Assembly (NCBI GenBank): GCA_046566065.1
Contig: JBKHXK010000002.1
Span: forward strand, 1 to 64,000
Direction of reading: 5' to 3'
Source: MB1-2 sp046566065
Lineage (GTDB): Bacteria; Actinomycetota; CADDZG01; WHSQ01
Length of the DNA: 64,000 nt
In this document: positions 36,188 through 44,236 of the stretch, one piece after another
Numbering within the stretch: position 1 is the first letter of the stretch
Layout of the letters: each line of letters starts with the position of its first letter
The notes under the pieces: model-generated
Database searches by the model: none
Seen by the model: the letters and a program-made list of their open reading frames with translations, nothing else
Told to the model about the DNA's origin: nothing
Position numbers and translations under genes: made by a program

Positions 36188-36203
36188 TCGAACATATGTT
36201 CGA
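36188..36203. promoter_or_regulatory. LexA-type SOS box
   Basis: TCGAACATATGTTCGA is a perfect 16-base palindrome matching TCGAAC-N4-GTTCGA, the SOS box known from mycobacteria and other Gram-positives. It sits 14 bases upstream of the start of the HNH remnant on the minus strand and 125 bases upstream of the subtilase on the plus strand. From memory, REP13E12 genes in M. tuberculosis carry LexA boxes, which fits ownership by the remnant. Confidence 0.75.
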
Positions 36204-36328
36204 TAGTTAAGCGTTCCTCTCCGCATCGCTTGGATCGGTTGTCCTAAGCCGGAGGAATCCGTCCAGAGGGGGCGAATCAAGCGCTGACGCTTCGTCACCC
36301 CTATCTCGTCGCGGAGAGGAACAGGTCT

Positions 36329-39300
36329 ATGTCTCTTAGCCGTCGCCGGCGTTCGCTCGGTGCCCTCGTCACAGTCATCTCCCTCCTCGGGGGCACGTTG
36401 ATGCCGCTCCCCACCGCCGGCGCCTCTCTCGACGACGGCCCGGCCTTCGTCGAGCCGAAGGTCCGCAACGCCCTGGGTCGGACGAGCGCTCTGGTGCACG
36501 TAGAGAAAGAGGCGCGGGTAGCAGACGCCCTGGCCGCCGCCGAGCGAGCCGGCCTCGACACCGGCACCCTGTACGAGGCGATCAAGGTCTTCGTCGCCTA
36601 CGGGGACGCTGCCGGATTCGAACGGCTCTCCGCCTCGCCCACGATCGAGTGGATCCAGGCCAACCGCAACGCGCGGCTCTTCACGAACAGCTCGCACAAA
36701 GCGACGCGGGGACAAGAGCTCCTCGATGGTGGCGTCACGCTTCCAGACGGCACCAGGCTCGACGGGAGGGGCATCGGGATCGCGGTAGTCGACTCCGGCA
36801 TCGACGGCACGCATCCCGATCTCGTCACGCGCATGGGCGGCAACGTCAAGATCATCTGCTCCGTCCCGGTGCCGATCGGCTGGGCCCCCATCGGAGGCTT
36901 CCAAGAGTGCCGCGGCCCCAAGACCGCGGTGCCGATGAGCGACACCGACCACCCCTCGGCCGGAGGTCATGGGACCCACGTAGCGGGAACGATCGCCGGG
37001 ACCGGCACGGCCTCCAACGGCCTGTACCACGGAGCCGCGCCGGGAGCGACGCTGTACGGCGTAAGTGTCGGCACCACGATCAACGTGGAGAACGGGCTCG
37101 ACGGCCTCGCCTGGGTGCTCGAGAACCACGACGCGGTGACGCCCGCGATCAGGGTCGTGAACAACTCCTGGGGAAGCGGCTACAGCAGGTACCAAGCGAA
37201 CGGCGATCCCCTCTACGACGCGACCTGGAAGTTGCAGGACGCTCTGATCGCCGCGGGTGTGACCGTCGTCTTCGCGGCCGGCAACTCCGGAGGCAGCGGC
37301 ACCGCCCCGACCACCAGCGCGCAGTGCATCAACCCTCGCCCGGGACTCATCTGCGTGGCCAACTACGACGACAAGGGCACCGGCACGCGGGCGGGCACGA
37401 TCAACTCGTCGTCTTCGAGAGGCAAGGCAGATCAGCCCGAGAACTGGCCCGACCTGTCGGCGCCGGGCACGAGCATCACCGCCACCTGTCGCTGGACCCT
37501 GCCTGTGTGTCACGGCAACCTCGGCTTCGTCGCCACCCCGCCCAACAGCTATGCGGTGATGACCGGGACATCGATGGCGGCTCCGCACGTCGCGGGGATC
37601 GTCGCTCAGGTGCTCCAGGCGGATCCAACGCTGACGCCCGCCGCGATCGAGAACCTCCTCGAAGACACCGCCTACAAGTTCGCCTGGGGCTCCGCGTACG
37701 GCTTGTACACCGACCCGACGAACCCGGATGATGCCTCTTCGTTCGAGAAGGGCCACGGACTCGTGGACGCCGTTGCCGCGGTGCAGGCGGCGCTGGGCGG
37801 AGGCATAGACCCGGACCCCACGCCTTCTGCGACCGCGACGCCGACTCCAACGCCCACCCCGACGCCGACCGAGACCTCCACGCCACCGACGGGCATCGGC
37901 GCCACCTACTACTTCCACTCGGCCAGCGGCCTCAACACGATGGACCAGACCGTCGGGGCCGAGAAACCGAGCTTCGACGCGAAGTTCCCAACCTTCGATG
38001 AGTATTCGGTCGCCTACGACGTGCCCGGAACGCAAGCCACGACAACGACGGCTGCGGTCGACCCGATCTGGCACGGGCAGCTGGGAACGGCCGCCAGCAC
38101 CCTGAGCGTCGATCTGTGGCAGAAGATCCAGCCCGCTCACGCGCTGGGATCGGCCCACTACAACGTCAGGGTCTTCACCGGCGGAACCTTCTACGACCTG
38201 TTCCCGCTGCTCGACAAGGACGACATGCCCCTCGGCGGTAATTCGGTCACCAGGATCCAACACACCTTCACCAAGATGAGGCCGTCCGGATCAACCGAGA
38301 CCGACGTCTCCAAACTGCCCGCGCTGTCTCTGCCGGCCGGGCCCCTCTCGATCGCGATCCGCGGCTACTACATCGTCGACGACGCGCTCACGGAGATCCG
38401 GTTCGACTCCAAGACGTACCCGTCGGGCTTCTCGGTCAACGGCGGCACAACGGGACCGGAGCCGCCCCCGACCCCCACCCCCGACCCGACCCCGACGGAG
38501 ACGACCGACCCGAACCCCGGCGGAGGACGCGGGACCTACCCGACCAACCCGGATGACCCGCTGTTCGCCGACCAGTGGGGCATGACCAAGATCAAGGCCC
38601 CCGAAGCGTGGCAGGAGAAGAACGCGACCGGATACGGCGTCAAGATCGCGATCGTCGACTCCGGCGTGGACCTCGGCCACGAGGACTTCGCCTGCAGCGG
38701 GAAGCTGCAGGTCCTTCCCGGCTCCAACATCGGCGGCAGCGGGCAGCCTCAGGACCAAGACGGTCACGGGACCCACGTGGCCGGTATCGCAGGCGCTTGC
38801 ACCAACAACGGCAAGGGCGTTGTCGGCGTAGCCCCAGACGCGACGATCATGCCGGTCCGTGTCTTCGACGAGCCCGATCTCGACAAAGCCATGGCGGACG
38901 GCATCCGGTTCGCTACCGACAACGGAGCACATGTCATCAACCTGTCGATCGGCGACATCCCGCCGTTCAGCCACCTCGGACCGGACGGATATCCCCAGAC
39001 CGAAGAGGCGATGGAGTACGCGAGGAACGCCGGCGTCGTGATCGCTGCAGCGGCCGGGAACTTCGCTCAACCGACGTGTGAGTACCCCTCGCTTTCCCGC
39101 AATGTGATCTGCGTCGTCGCCACCGATCGCAACGACATGCGCTCCTACTACACGGACTTCCCGGTCAACATCGACCGCAATGCAGACGAGCCGGGTCTCG
39201 AGCCGGTGGTCGCGGCGCCGGGGGGGCAGGGCACCTTCTGCGACGAAGGCGTCGCCTCTACCTACCTGCGTACCGAAGACTCCGTCTGTTACACGACCGG

Positions 39301-40162
39301 CTACGAGTCGCTCGATGGGACCTCGATGTCGTCGCCGCACGTCGCGGGCATCGCGGCCCTCATGTACGACAGGCTCGGCGGGGAGCGATCACGCGCCAAC
39401 GCGGACCGCATCGTGCAGGGCATCCTCGACAGCGCAGACGACCTGTACACCCCGGGTTGGGACCCGATCGTCGGCTACGGACGTGTGAACGCCCTCCAAG
39501 CCGTGCGCACGATCGAGGTGGTCGAGCCGACCCCGACCGGAACGCCAACCGAGACCCCCACCGAGGATCCCGGCCCGGCTGCAACGACACTCTCGTTCAC
39601 CGATAACTCGTCCGAGAGCGGGCAGTACACCGACACTGCCAGCCTGGAAGCGTTACTCACCGCCACCGACACAGGCGCTCCGATCGAAGGGGCCGAGGTC
39701 GTGTTCGAGATCACCGGATCCTCGGGAACGCGCTCACTATCGGCGGTAACGGATGCGGCCGGAGTCGCACGGAGCGATGTCCAGATCCTCGAGCAGCCCG
39801 GGCAGTACGTCCTCACCGCGCGCTATGCGGGCGACGAAGAGAACCACGCCGGTTCTGCCGACTCGATGGGCTTCGTGGTGGACCGTGAGGATTCGTCGAC
39901 GGCCGTCTCGTTGAACGGGACCTCGAAGGCGCCGACCGTGGTTGCCACCCTGACGGACGCGGACGACGCGGCCACGGGGCTCGCAGGCCGAACCGTAGAG
40001 TTCTTCGTGGACGGACGATCGCTCGGCACGGCGGTCACCAACGGCAGCGGTGTCGCTTCGCTCGACGTGCCCAAGAAGGACGCCAAGAAGGCGGATGTCT
40101 ACAGCGCGGTCTTCGCCGGCGACACGTACTTCGTGGGTTCGAGCGGAACGACGCGGACCTAG
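36329..40162 (+). CDS. secreted tandem subtilisin-like protease (two S8 domains)
   Basis: This 1277-aa exported protein has a signal peptide (residues 1-32), an inhibitor-like propeptide region, and a first S8 domain with catalytic Asp155, His214 and Ser415. A Pro/Thr linker (about 495-521), a beta-rich domain of about 190 residues and a second Pro/Thr linker follow. A second complete S8 domain has Asp777, His813 and Ser999. A third linker leads to two Ig-like beta repeats (from about 1090). No sorting signal or anchor is seen. Both triads sit in canonical contexts (VVDSGID, GHGTHVAG, GTSMAAPHVAG and their second copies). GAGAGGAA precedes the ATG. Confidence 0.92.
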   Translation: MSLSRRRRSLGALVTVISLLGGTLMPLPTAGASLDDGPAFVEPKVRNALGRTSALVHVEKEARVADALAAAERAGLDTGTLYEAIKVFVAYGDAAGFERLSASPTIEWIQANRNARLFTNSSHKATRGQELLDGGVTLPDGTRLDGRGIGIAVVDSGIDGTHPDLVTRMGGNVKIICSVPVPIGWAPIGGFQECRGPKTAVPMSDTDHPSAGGHGTHVAGTIAGTGTASNGLYHGAAPGATLYGVSVGTTINVENGLDGLAWVLENHDAVTPAIRVVNNSWGSGYSRYQANGDPLYDATWKLQDALIAAGVTVVFAAGNSGGSGTAPTTSAQCINPRPGLICVANYDDKGTGTRAGTINSSSSRGKADQPENWPDLSAPGTSITATCRWTLPVCHGNLGFVATPPNSYAVMTGTSMAAPHVAGIVAQVLQADPTLTPAAIENLLEDTAYKFAWGSAYGLYTDPTNPDDASSFEKGHGLVDAVAAVQAALGGGIDPDPTPSATATPTPTPTPTPTETSTPPTGIGATYYFHSASGLNTMDQTVGAEKPSFDAKFPTFDEYSVAYDVPGTQATTTTAAVDPIWHGQLGTAASTLSVDLWQKIQPAHALGSAHYNVRVFTGGTFYDLFPLLDKDDMPLGGNSVTRIQHTFTKMRPSGSTETDVSKLPALSLPAGPLSIAIRGYYIVDDALTEIRFDSKTYPSGFSVNGGTTGPEPPPTPTPDPTPTETTDPNPGGGRGTYPTNPDDPLFADQWGMTKIKAPEAWQEKNATGYGVKIAIVDSGVDLGHEDFACSGKLQVLPGSNIGGSGQPQDQDGHGTHVAGIAGACTNNGKGVVGVAPDATIMPVRVFDEPDLDKAMADGIRFATDNGAHVINLSIGDIPPFSHLGPDGYPQTEEAMEYARNAGVVIAAAAGNFAQPTCEYPSLSRNVICVVATDRNDMRSYYTDFPVNIDRNADEPGLEPVVAAPGGQGTFCDEGVASTYLRTEDSVCYTTGYESLDGTSMSSPHVAGIAALMYDRLGGERSRANADRIVQGILDSADDLYTPGWDPIVGYGRVNALQAVRTIEVVEPTPTGTPTETPTEDPGPAATTLSFTDNSSESGQYTDTASLEALLTATDTGAPIEGAEVVFEITGSSGTRSLSAVTDAAGVARSDVQILEQPGQYVLTARYAGDEENHAGSADSMGFVVDREDSSTAVSLNGTSKAPTVVATLTDADDAATGLAGRTVEFFVDGRSLGTAVTNGSGVASLDVPKKDAKKADVYSAVFAGDTYFVGSSGTTRT

Positions 40163-40188
40163 ATCCACCTACAGAGATCAAGCCAAGC

Positions 40189-40211
40189 AGGGGGCCGCTT
40201 TCCGGCCCCCT
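40189..40211 (+). terminator. hairpin terminator after the subtilase
   Basis: AGGGGGCCG and CGGCCCCCT form a perfect 9-base-pair stem around a CTTTC loop, 26 bases after the subtilase stop. It is followed by CTTCG rather than a T-run. It separates the protease from the next gene. Confidence 0.75.
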
Positions 40212-40271
40212 CTTCGCGTCGGTGTTTATCCTGCCGTTGTCAGCCAGTCGCGCCGAGCAAAGGGGCTCACC

Positions 40272-41765
40272 GTGAGCGAAGGACCTTCCGCCGTGCAAGG
40301 CGTCCAGTTCCGGGAGCAGGACGGCAAGCGCAGCTCCCAGCTCGTCGGCAAGACCGTTTACTCCGACGCCGCCCGAGGTGTCGACGAGGCGCTGGCCTCC
40401 CGGATCGAGAACCAAGGCGCCTGGCGCAAGAGCTATCTCGGCCCCGTGCGCGAGCTGGTCGAGGCCGGAGCGCGGTCCGCGACCAACGCGACGCGCATCG
40501 CCCAAGACGGCCTCGCGAGCGCTCACTCGAGTCTGATGTTCAGACGCGCCGACACCGAAGTGCCTGTGCACGCTGCTTTCTCGACGTTCCCGGCTGAGCG
40601 GTTCGAGACGGCCACCATCAAGGGCTCGGGTGACCGGGAACGTCAGCTCGTGGTTCCGTTCGAGGGTCGTCACCTCAGCGGCGACGCTCTCTTGCAACGG
40701 TTGGACCGATGGGTCGAGACCGGGATCATCGAGCCCTCCTGCCGTGAGGCCGTCGCATCTGTCGTCGCCGAGCCCGACTGGCTCGATCTGAGTGGAACCC
40801 GCTTCGTGCTGATGGGGGCGGCTTCGGAGATGGGGCCGCTCGAGTCCCTCACCCGTTGGGGGGCCGAGGTAATCGCGATCGACCTGCCCCGGCCCGAACT
40901 CTGGGCGCGGATCCTCAAGGTTGCAGAACAGGGCAGTGGGGTCGTGCACGTGCCGGTCCCCTCTCCCCACGACGGCGACCTCGGTTCGCTCGCGCGGCTG
41001 GCCGGCGCGGACCTGTTGACGGAGACGCCCGAGATACGCACCTGGGTCGCTTCGTTCGGCGGCCCCATGGTCGTCGGCAACTACGTATATGCCGACGGCT
41101 CGACCTTCTTGAGACTGGCCACGGCCCTGGATGCGCTGACCTCGTCTCTGCAAGACGACGTCAGCGACGTTTCCATCGCGTACCTCGCCACGCCGACGGA
41201 TGTGTTCGCCGTTCCCCAGGAGGTGGTCGACGCGTCCCGAGCCCGGGCTCGAAGCAAGATCGCAGTGTTGCCACGCGCTATCAGCAAGGGGGCGGTCTTC
41301 CAACCGAACTATCGATCGACGGTGCGCTCTGACGACGGAGCCACGTGGGGGATCTCCGACGTGCTGGTCCCGCAACAGGGCCCCAACTACTCGCTCGCCA
41401 AGATGATGCAGAGATGGCGCGCGATCGAAGCCAAGCGGCAGGGCCGTTTGGTGTCGGCCAACGTGGCCCCCGCGACGAAGACCCGGTCGGTCGTCAAGAA
41501 CAAGGTGTTGGCGGCAGCTTTCCGAGGTGCTTCGGCGTTCGGCGTGGAGGTCTTCGCTCCCGAGACCAGCCGGGCGCTGATGAGCGCGCTACTGGCCCAC
41601 GACCTTCGGAACCCCACCGCGGCGGCACAGCCCTCGGTCGAGTTGGGTCACCCCTTCGAGCTGTTCACGCAGGGGGCCGCTCACGGCGGGCTCTGGCGGA
41701 TCGCTTACGAACCGCGCAGCGTGCTTCCGCTCGCGGTCGGCTTCGGCATAGTGCGACGGGGTTAG
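40272..41765 (+). CDS. conserved-looking 497-aa protein of unknown function
   Basis: The GTG at 40272 has AAGGGG six bases upstream, giving a 497-aa soluble protein without signal peptide or membrane helix. The middle contains a nucleotide-fold-like strand and Gly pattern (FVLMGAASEMGPLESLTRWGAEVIAIDLPRP, about residues 178-208, quoted here only as an outline). Several Arg/Lys-rich segments follow (RARARSKIAVLPRAI, WRAIEAKRQGR, ATKTRSVVKNK). The codon use matches its neighbours. I do not recognise a family. It could be a Rossmann-type enzyme, but no catalytic motif is evident. It lies alone between the subtilase terminator and a convergent operon. Confidence 0.75.
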   Translation: MSEGPSAVQGVQFREQDGKRSSQLVGKTVYSDAARGVDEALASRIENQGAWRKSYLGPVRELVEAGARSATNATRIAQDGLASAHSSLMFRRADTEVPVHAAFSTFPAERFETATIKGSGDRERQLVVPFEGRHLSGDALLQRLDRWVETGIIEPSCREAVASVVAEPDWLDLSGTRFVLMGAASEMGPLESLTRWGAEVIAIDLPRPELWARILKVAEQGSGVVHVPVPSPHDGDLGSLARLAGADLLTETPEIRTWVASFGGPMVVGNYVYADGSTFLRLATALDALTSSLQDDVSDVSIAYLATPTDVFAVPQEVVDASRARARSKIAVLPRAISKGAVFQPNYRSTVRSDDGATWGISDVLVPQQGPNYSLAKMMQRWRAIEAKRQGRLVSANVAPATKTRSVVKNKVLAAAFRGASAFGVEVFAPETSRALMSALLAHDLRNPTAAAQPSVELGHPFELFTQGAAHGGLWRIAYEPRSVLPLAVGFGIVRRG

Positions 41766-42203
41766 CTACCCCTCGCTCTCGAGCAGGCGGCGCGCCGCCA
41801 GCAGCGTCGAACGCAGGTTGCGCGCGACGGTTCTGCCCGCCAGGTGCTCCACGAGCAGACCGGCCGGGCCTCCGCTGAGATGGAACGACGTCTCCAGGGT
41901 TAGTTCCGTTCCACCGGCCTGCTTCGACAGGATCCAGCGGCCCCACTGGTGGAGACCCTGCTCCCACTCCCAGCCGATCCGTTCGGGGGGCGTCCACTCG
42001 TTCACGCGCACCTTGCCCCCGGCTTCGATCGAGCCGACCTTCATCAGAACGCGGTAGCGCGCATCGGGGCCGGGGGCGTCGCTCAGCAGCGTCCACTTGG
42101 TGAGGCCCTTGAAGAACTCGGGGTACCTGTCCGGGTCCGACACCAGCGCGAACACGTCGTCGATGCCCCGCTCGATCGTGACGCTTTGCCTAAGGGTTCT
42201 CAT
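41766..42203 (-). CDS. SRPBCC-family (START-like) lipid/ligand-binding protein
   Basis: This 145-aa protein has the helix-grip layout of polyketide-cyclase/coenzyme-Q-binding proteins: VTIERGIDDVFALVSDPDRYPEF at the N-terminus, then antiparallel strands and a C-terminal helix (ARNLRSTLLAARRLLE). The family binds hydrophobic ligands in an internal cavity. It is the last gene of the four-gene operon starting at 46039, and its ATG overlaps the acyltransferase stop as ATGA. Confidence 0.85.
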   Translation of the reverse strand: MRTLRQSVTIERGIDDVFALVSDPDRYPEFFKGLTKWTLLSDAPGPDARYRVLMKVGSIEAGGKVRVNEWTPPERIGWEWEQGLHQWGRWILSKQAGGTELTLETSFHLSGGPAGLLVEHLAGRTVARNLRSTLLAARRLLESEG

Positions 42204-43045
42204 AGCAGCGGTGGCGCGATGCGTTCGGCAGCGAGGGCCGTCAAGGCCTCTTGCATGCGCTCGGTGACGTACTCGTAAGCCTCGTCGGAATCGGCGTCAT
42301 CGCCGAAGCGTTCGACGATGTCTATCGGATCGAGTACCTCCATCCGGATCTTCGCCGGGAGCGGCAGGTGCCCGCCGAAGTCACCTACGTTGAGGCCCCA
42401 GGGAAGCGCGAGCGAGATGGGCAAGACCTTGAGGCGAGCGAGCTTGTCCAGACGCAGGAGCTTCGCGAGTCGTCTGCCGTCGGTCAGCGGGAGATAGGTG
42501 TCGTGACCACCGACCGAGACCACGGGGACGATGGGGACCCCGGCCTCCTTCGCCACCCTCAGGAAACCCTTCCGGCCGTCGAACCGGATCTCGTGGCGCG
42601 CGGTCCAGGGGCGGTGGGCATCGACGTCGCCGCCGGGATAGACCAAGACACACGCGCCCCGGGCGAGCGCGGCTTGGGCGGCGCGCGGGCCCGCCGTGAT
42701 GATCCCCCACTTGCCGGCGAGCTTGCCGATGACGGGCCACGACGTCACCAGCGCGTGTGCCAGCGCGTAGACGGGTCGTTCGACGCCGAAGTAGGTGTTG
42801 AAGGCCAGCATGAAGACCATGCTGTCGGGCGTCATGTTCCCGCCGGAGTGGTTGCCGACGAACAGAACCGGCCCCTCCTCGGGGATCCGGTCGAAGCCGG
42901 TGACCTCGGCCCGGAAGTAGATCGTGCTGAAGAGCCACATCCCGGGCAGCTGGTAGCGGATGAACTCCTCGTCGCGTTGGTCGAGATCTGCTGCGGCCCC
43001 CGTCACGCGGGCGCGACCCTCAGCCTCGATCTTGGCAGCGCTCAT
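42200..43045 (-). CDS. lysophospholipid acyltransferase-family protein
   Basis: This 281-aa protein belongs to the PlsC/LPLAT superfamily. Its catalytic block is VLFVGNHSGGNMTPDS (His66), the acceptor-binding region is VLVYPGGDVDAHR, and a later VPIVPVVSVGGH is typical. The NHSGG form is the one seen in diacylglycerol-acyltransferase-like bacterial members. It would transfer a fatty acyl group to a glycerolipid or wax-like acceptor. It overlaps the upstream hydrolase gene as ATGA. Confidence 0.87.
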   Translation of the reverse strand: MSAAKIEAEGRARVTGAAADLDQRDEEFIRYQLPGMWLFSTIYFRAEVTGFDRIPEEGPVLFVGNHSGGNMTPDSMVFMLAFNTYFGVERPVYALAHALVTSWPVIGKLAGKWGIITAGPRAAQAALARGACVLVYPGGDVDAHRPWTARHEIRFDGRKGFLRVAKEAGVPIVPVVSVGGHDTYLPLTDGRRLAKLLRLDKLARLKVLPISLALPWGLNVGDFGGHLPLPAKIRMEVLDPIDIVERFGDDADSDEAYEYVTERMQEALTALAAERIAPPLL

Positions 43046-44226
43046 GCCAGGAAGTCCCGGACCAAGCGGTGTGTCTGCTCCGGTAGCTCGTATTGCGGGA
43101 CGTGCCCGCAGTCCTCGAGGACGATCGACGATGCGTCCGGGAGGCAGCGCTCGACGTGGCGAGCGAACTTGGCGGGGACCAGCCAGTCCCGCTCCCCCCA
43201 AACGAACAACGCCGGTCTCGAGAGCTCGGGCAGGCGGTCCCAGAACCCGGCCTCGCCATAAGGCTGCTCCAGATAGATCTGGCGCGCCGCCGAGAAGAAG
43301 GCGATCCGCCCCCGCGGCGAGGAGAAGACCCGGATGAACTCGTCCGCCGCGGACTGGTACCAAACATCGGCGAGGCGCTCGGGTCGATGGAAGAGCCGCT
43401 TGATCGAGCCGACGACCGTCCGGCGTGGCAAGCGCAGCGGCAACAAGGCCATCTCCGGACGCAGGAAGCGCACGATCTGTTCGTACTGCCTTCCCTTGAT
43501 GAACGCAGACGACGGGGCCAGCAGCGCGATCTTGTCGACGCGATCCGGTGCGGCCAGCGCGGTCTCAACGGCGACGCGGCCCCCCATCGAGTTCCCCACC
43601 ACATGCGCGCGCTCGATCCCGAGAGCCTCGAGGAACTTCAGCAGCCAACGAGCGTAGAACTCGGGATCGTAGGAGCGCACGGGTTTATCGGAATCACCGA
43701 AGCCGGGCAGGTCCGGTGCGATGACCCGGTAGTCCTTGGAGAGATCCAGCAGTGTCGTGAGCATCGAGCTGTTGGTCGCCCCCAGGCCGTGCAGGAGGAT
43801 CACCGGCTCGCCGTCACCTGCCTCTATATAGAAGGTGCTGTTCCCGCCGGCGTTCACGTCGGCCGAGGTGTGGAAGTGATCCGCGTCTCCGAAAAGGCCC
43901 GCCAGCCTGAGAGACAGCGCCAGGTTCCTGCGAACGATGAGCTTCCCCTCGACGAATGCTTGGATGCCCCAAACGCTCCCGTCGACGATGCCGGCCAGGG
44001 TCTCTTCCGTCCCCGAGACCACGAGATCCGCACGCGGATCGGCTCCGTAGGTGAGAGAGGTGCGGCCCTTGTCGAACGAGACCGTCCAGCTCTCACCGTC
44101 GCTCGCCTCCAAGGACACGGACGCGCTCACCGCGGCGGCCGCGGCCCCCGGCTCCTTCACGCGCGCCAGCAAGACCTCTTCGAAAGAGGCTCGCGAGGAC
44201 GACTCAACCGCTGCTCTCATCGACAT
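43042..44226 (-). CDS. alpha/beta hydrolase fused to SCP2-like sterol/lipid carrier domain
   Basis: Residues 1-118 form an SCP2-like domain (WTVSFDKGRTSLTYG, ADLVVSGTEETLAGIVDG). Residues 125-394 are an alpha/beta hydrolase with VILLHGLGATNSS oxyanion loop, nucleophile Ser213 in VGNSMGG, Asp347 in WGERDWLVP and His375 in EDCGHVPQ. The fusion suggests that a bound lipid is presented to an esterase or lipase site. It begins 10 bases after the 600-aa membrane protein. Confidence 0.88.
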   Translation of the reverse strand: MSMRAAVESSSRASFEEVLLARVKEPGAAAAAVSASVSLEASDGESWTVSFDKGRTSLTYGADPRADLVVSGTEETLAGIVDGSVWGIQAFVEGKLIVRRNLALSLRLAGLFGDADHFHTSADVNAGGNSTFYIEAGDGEPVILLHGLGATNSSMLTTLLDLSKDYRVIAPDLPGFGDSDKPVRSYDPEFYARWLLKFLEALGIERAHVVGNSMGGRVAVETALAAPDRVDKIALLAPSSAFIKGRQYEQIVRFLRPEMALLPLRLPRRTVVGSIKRLFHRPERLADVWYQSAADEFIRVFSSPRGRIAFFSAARQIYLEQPYGEAGFWDRLPELSRPALFVWGERDWLVPAKFARHVERCLPDASSIVLEDCGHVPQYELPEQTHRLVRDFLA

Positions 44227-44236
44227 GGAACCTCTC

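Noticed and set aside
35722..36203. Integrated mobile element at tRNA-Arg
   Set aside because: Beyond the HNH remnant there is no integrase gene and no repeat of the tRNA 3' end, so there is no support for an attachment site.
36204..36328. Possible riboswitch upstream of the subtilase
   Set aside because: A small AAGCG-CTGA-CGCTT hairpin is present, but the conserved blocks of the c-di-AMP class or any other known class could not be matched.
37810..37890. Short tandem repeat encoding Pro-Thr
   Set aside because: This is simple linker coding within the subtilase, not a CRISPR or regulatory repeat. No CRISPR array was seen anywhere.
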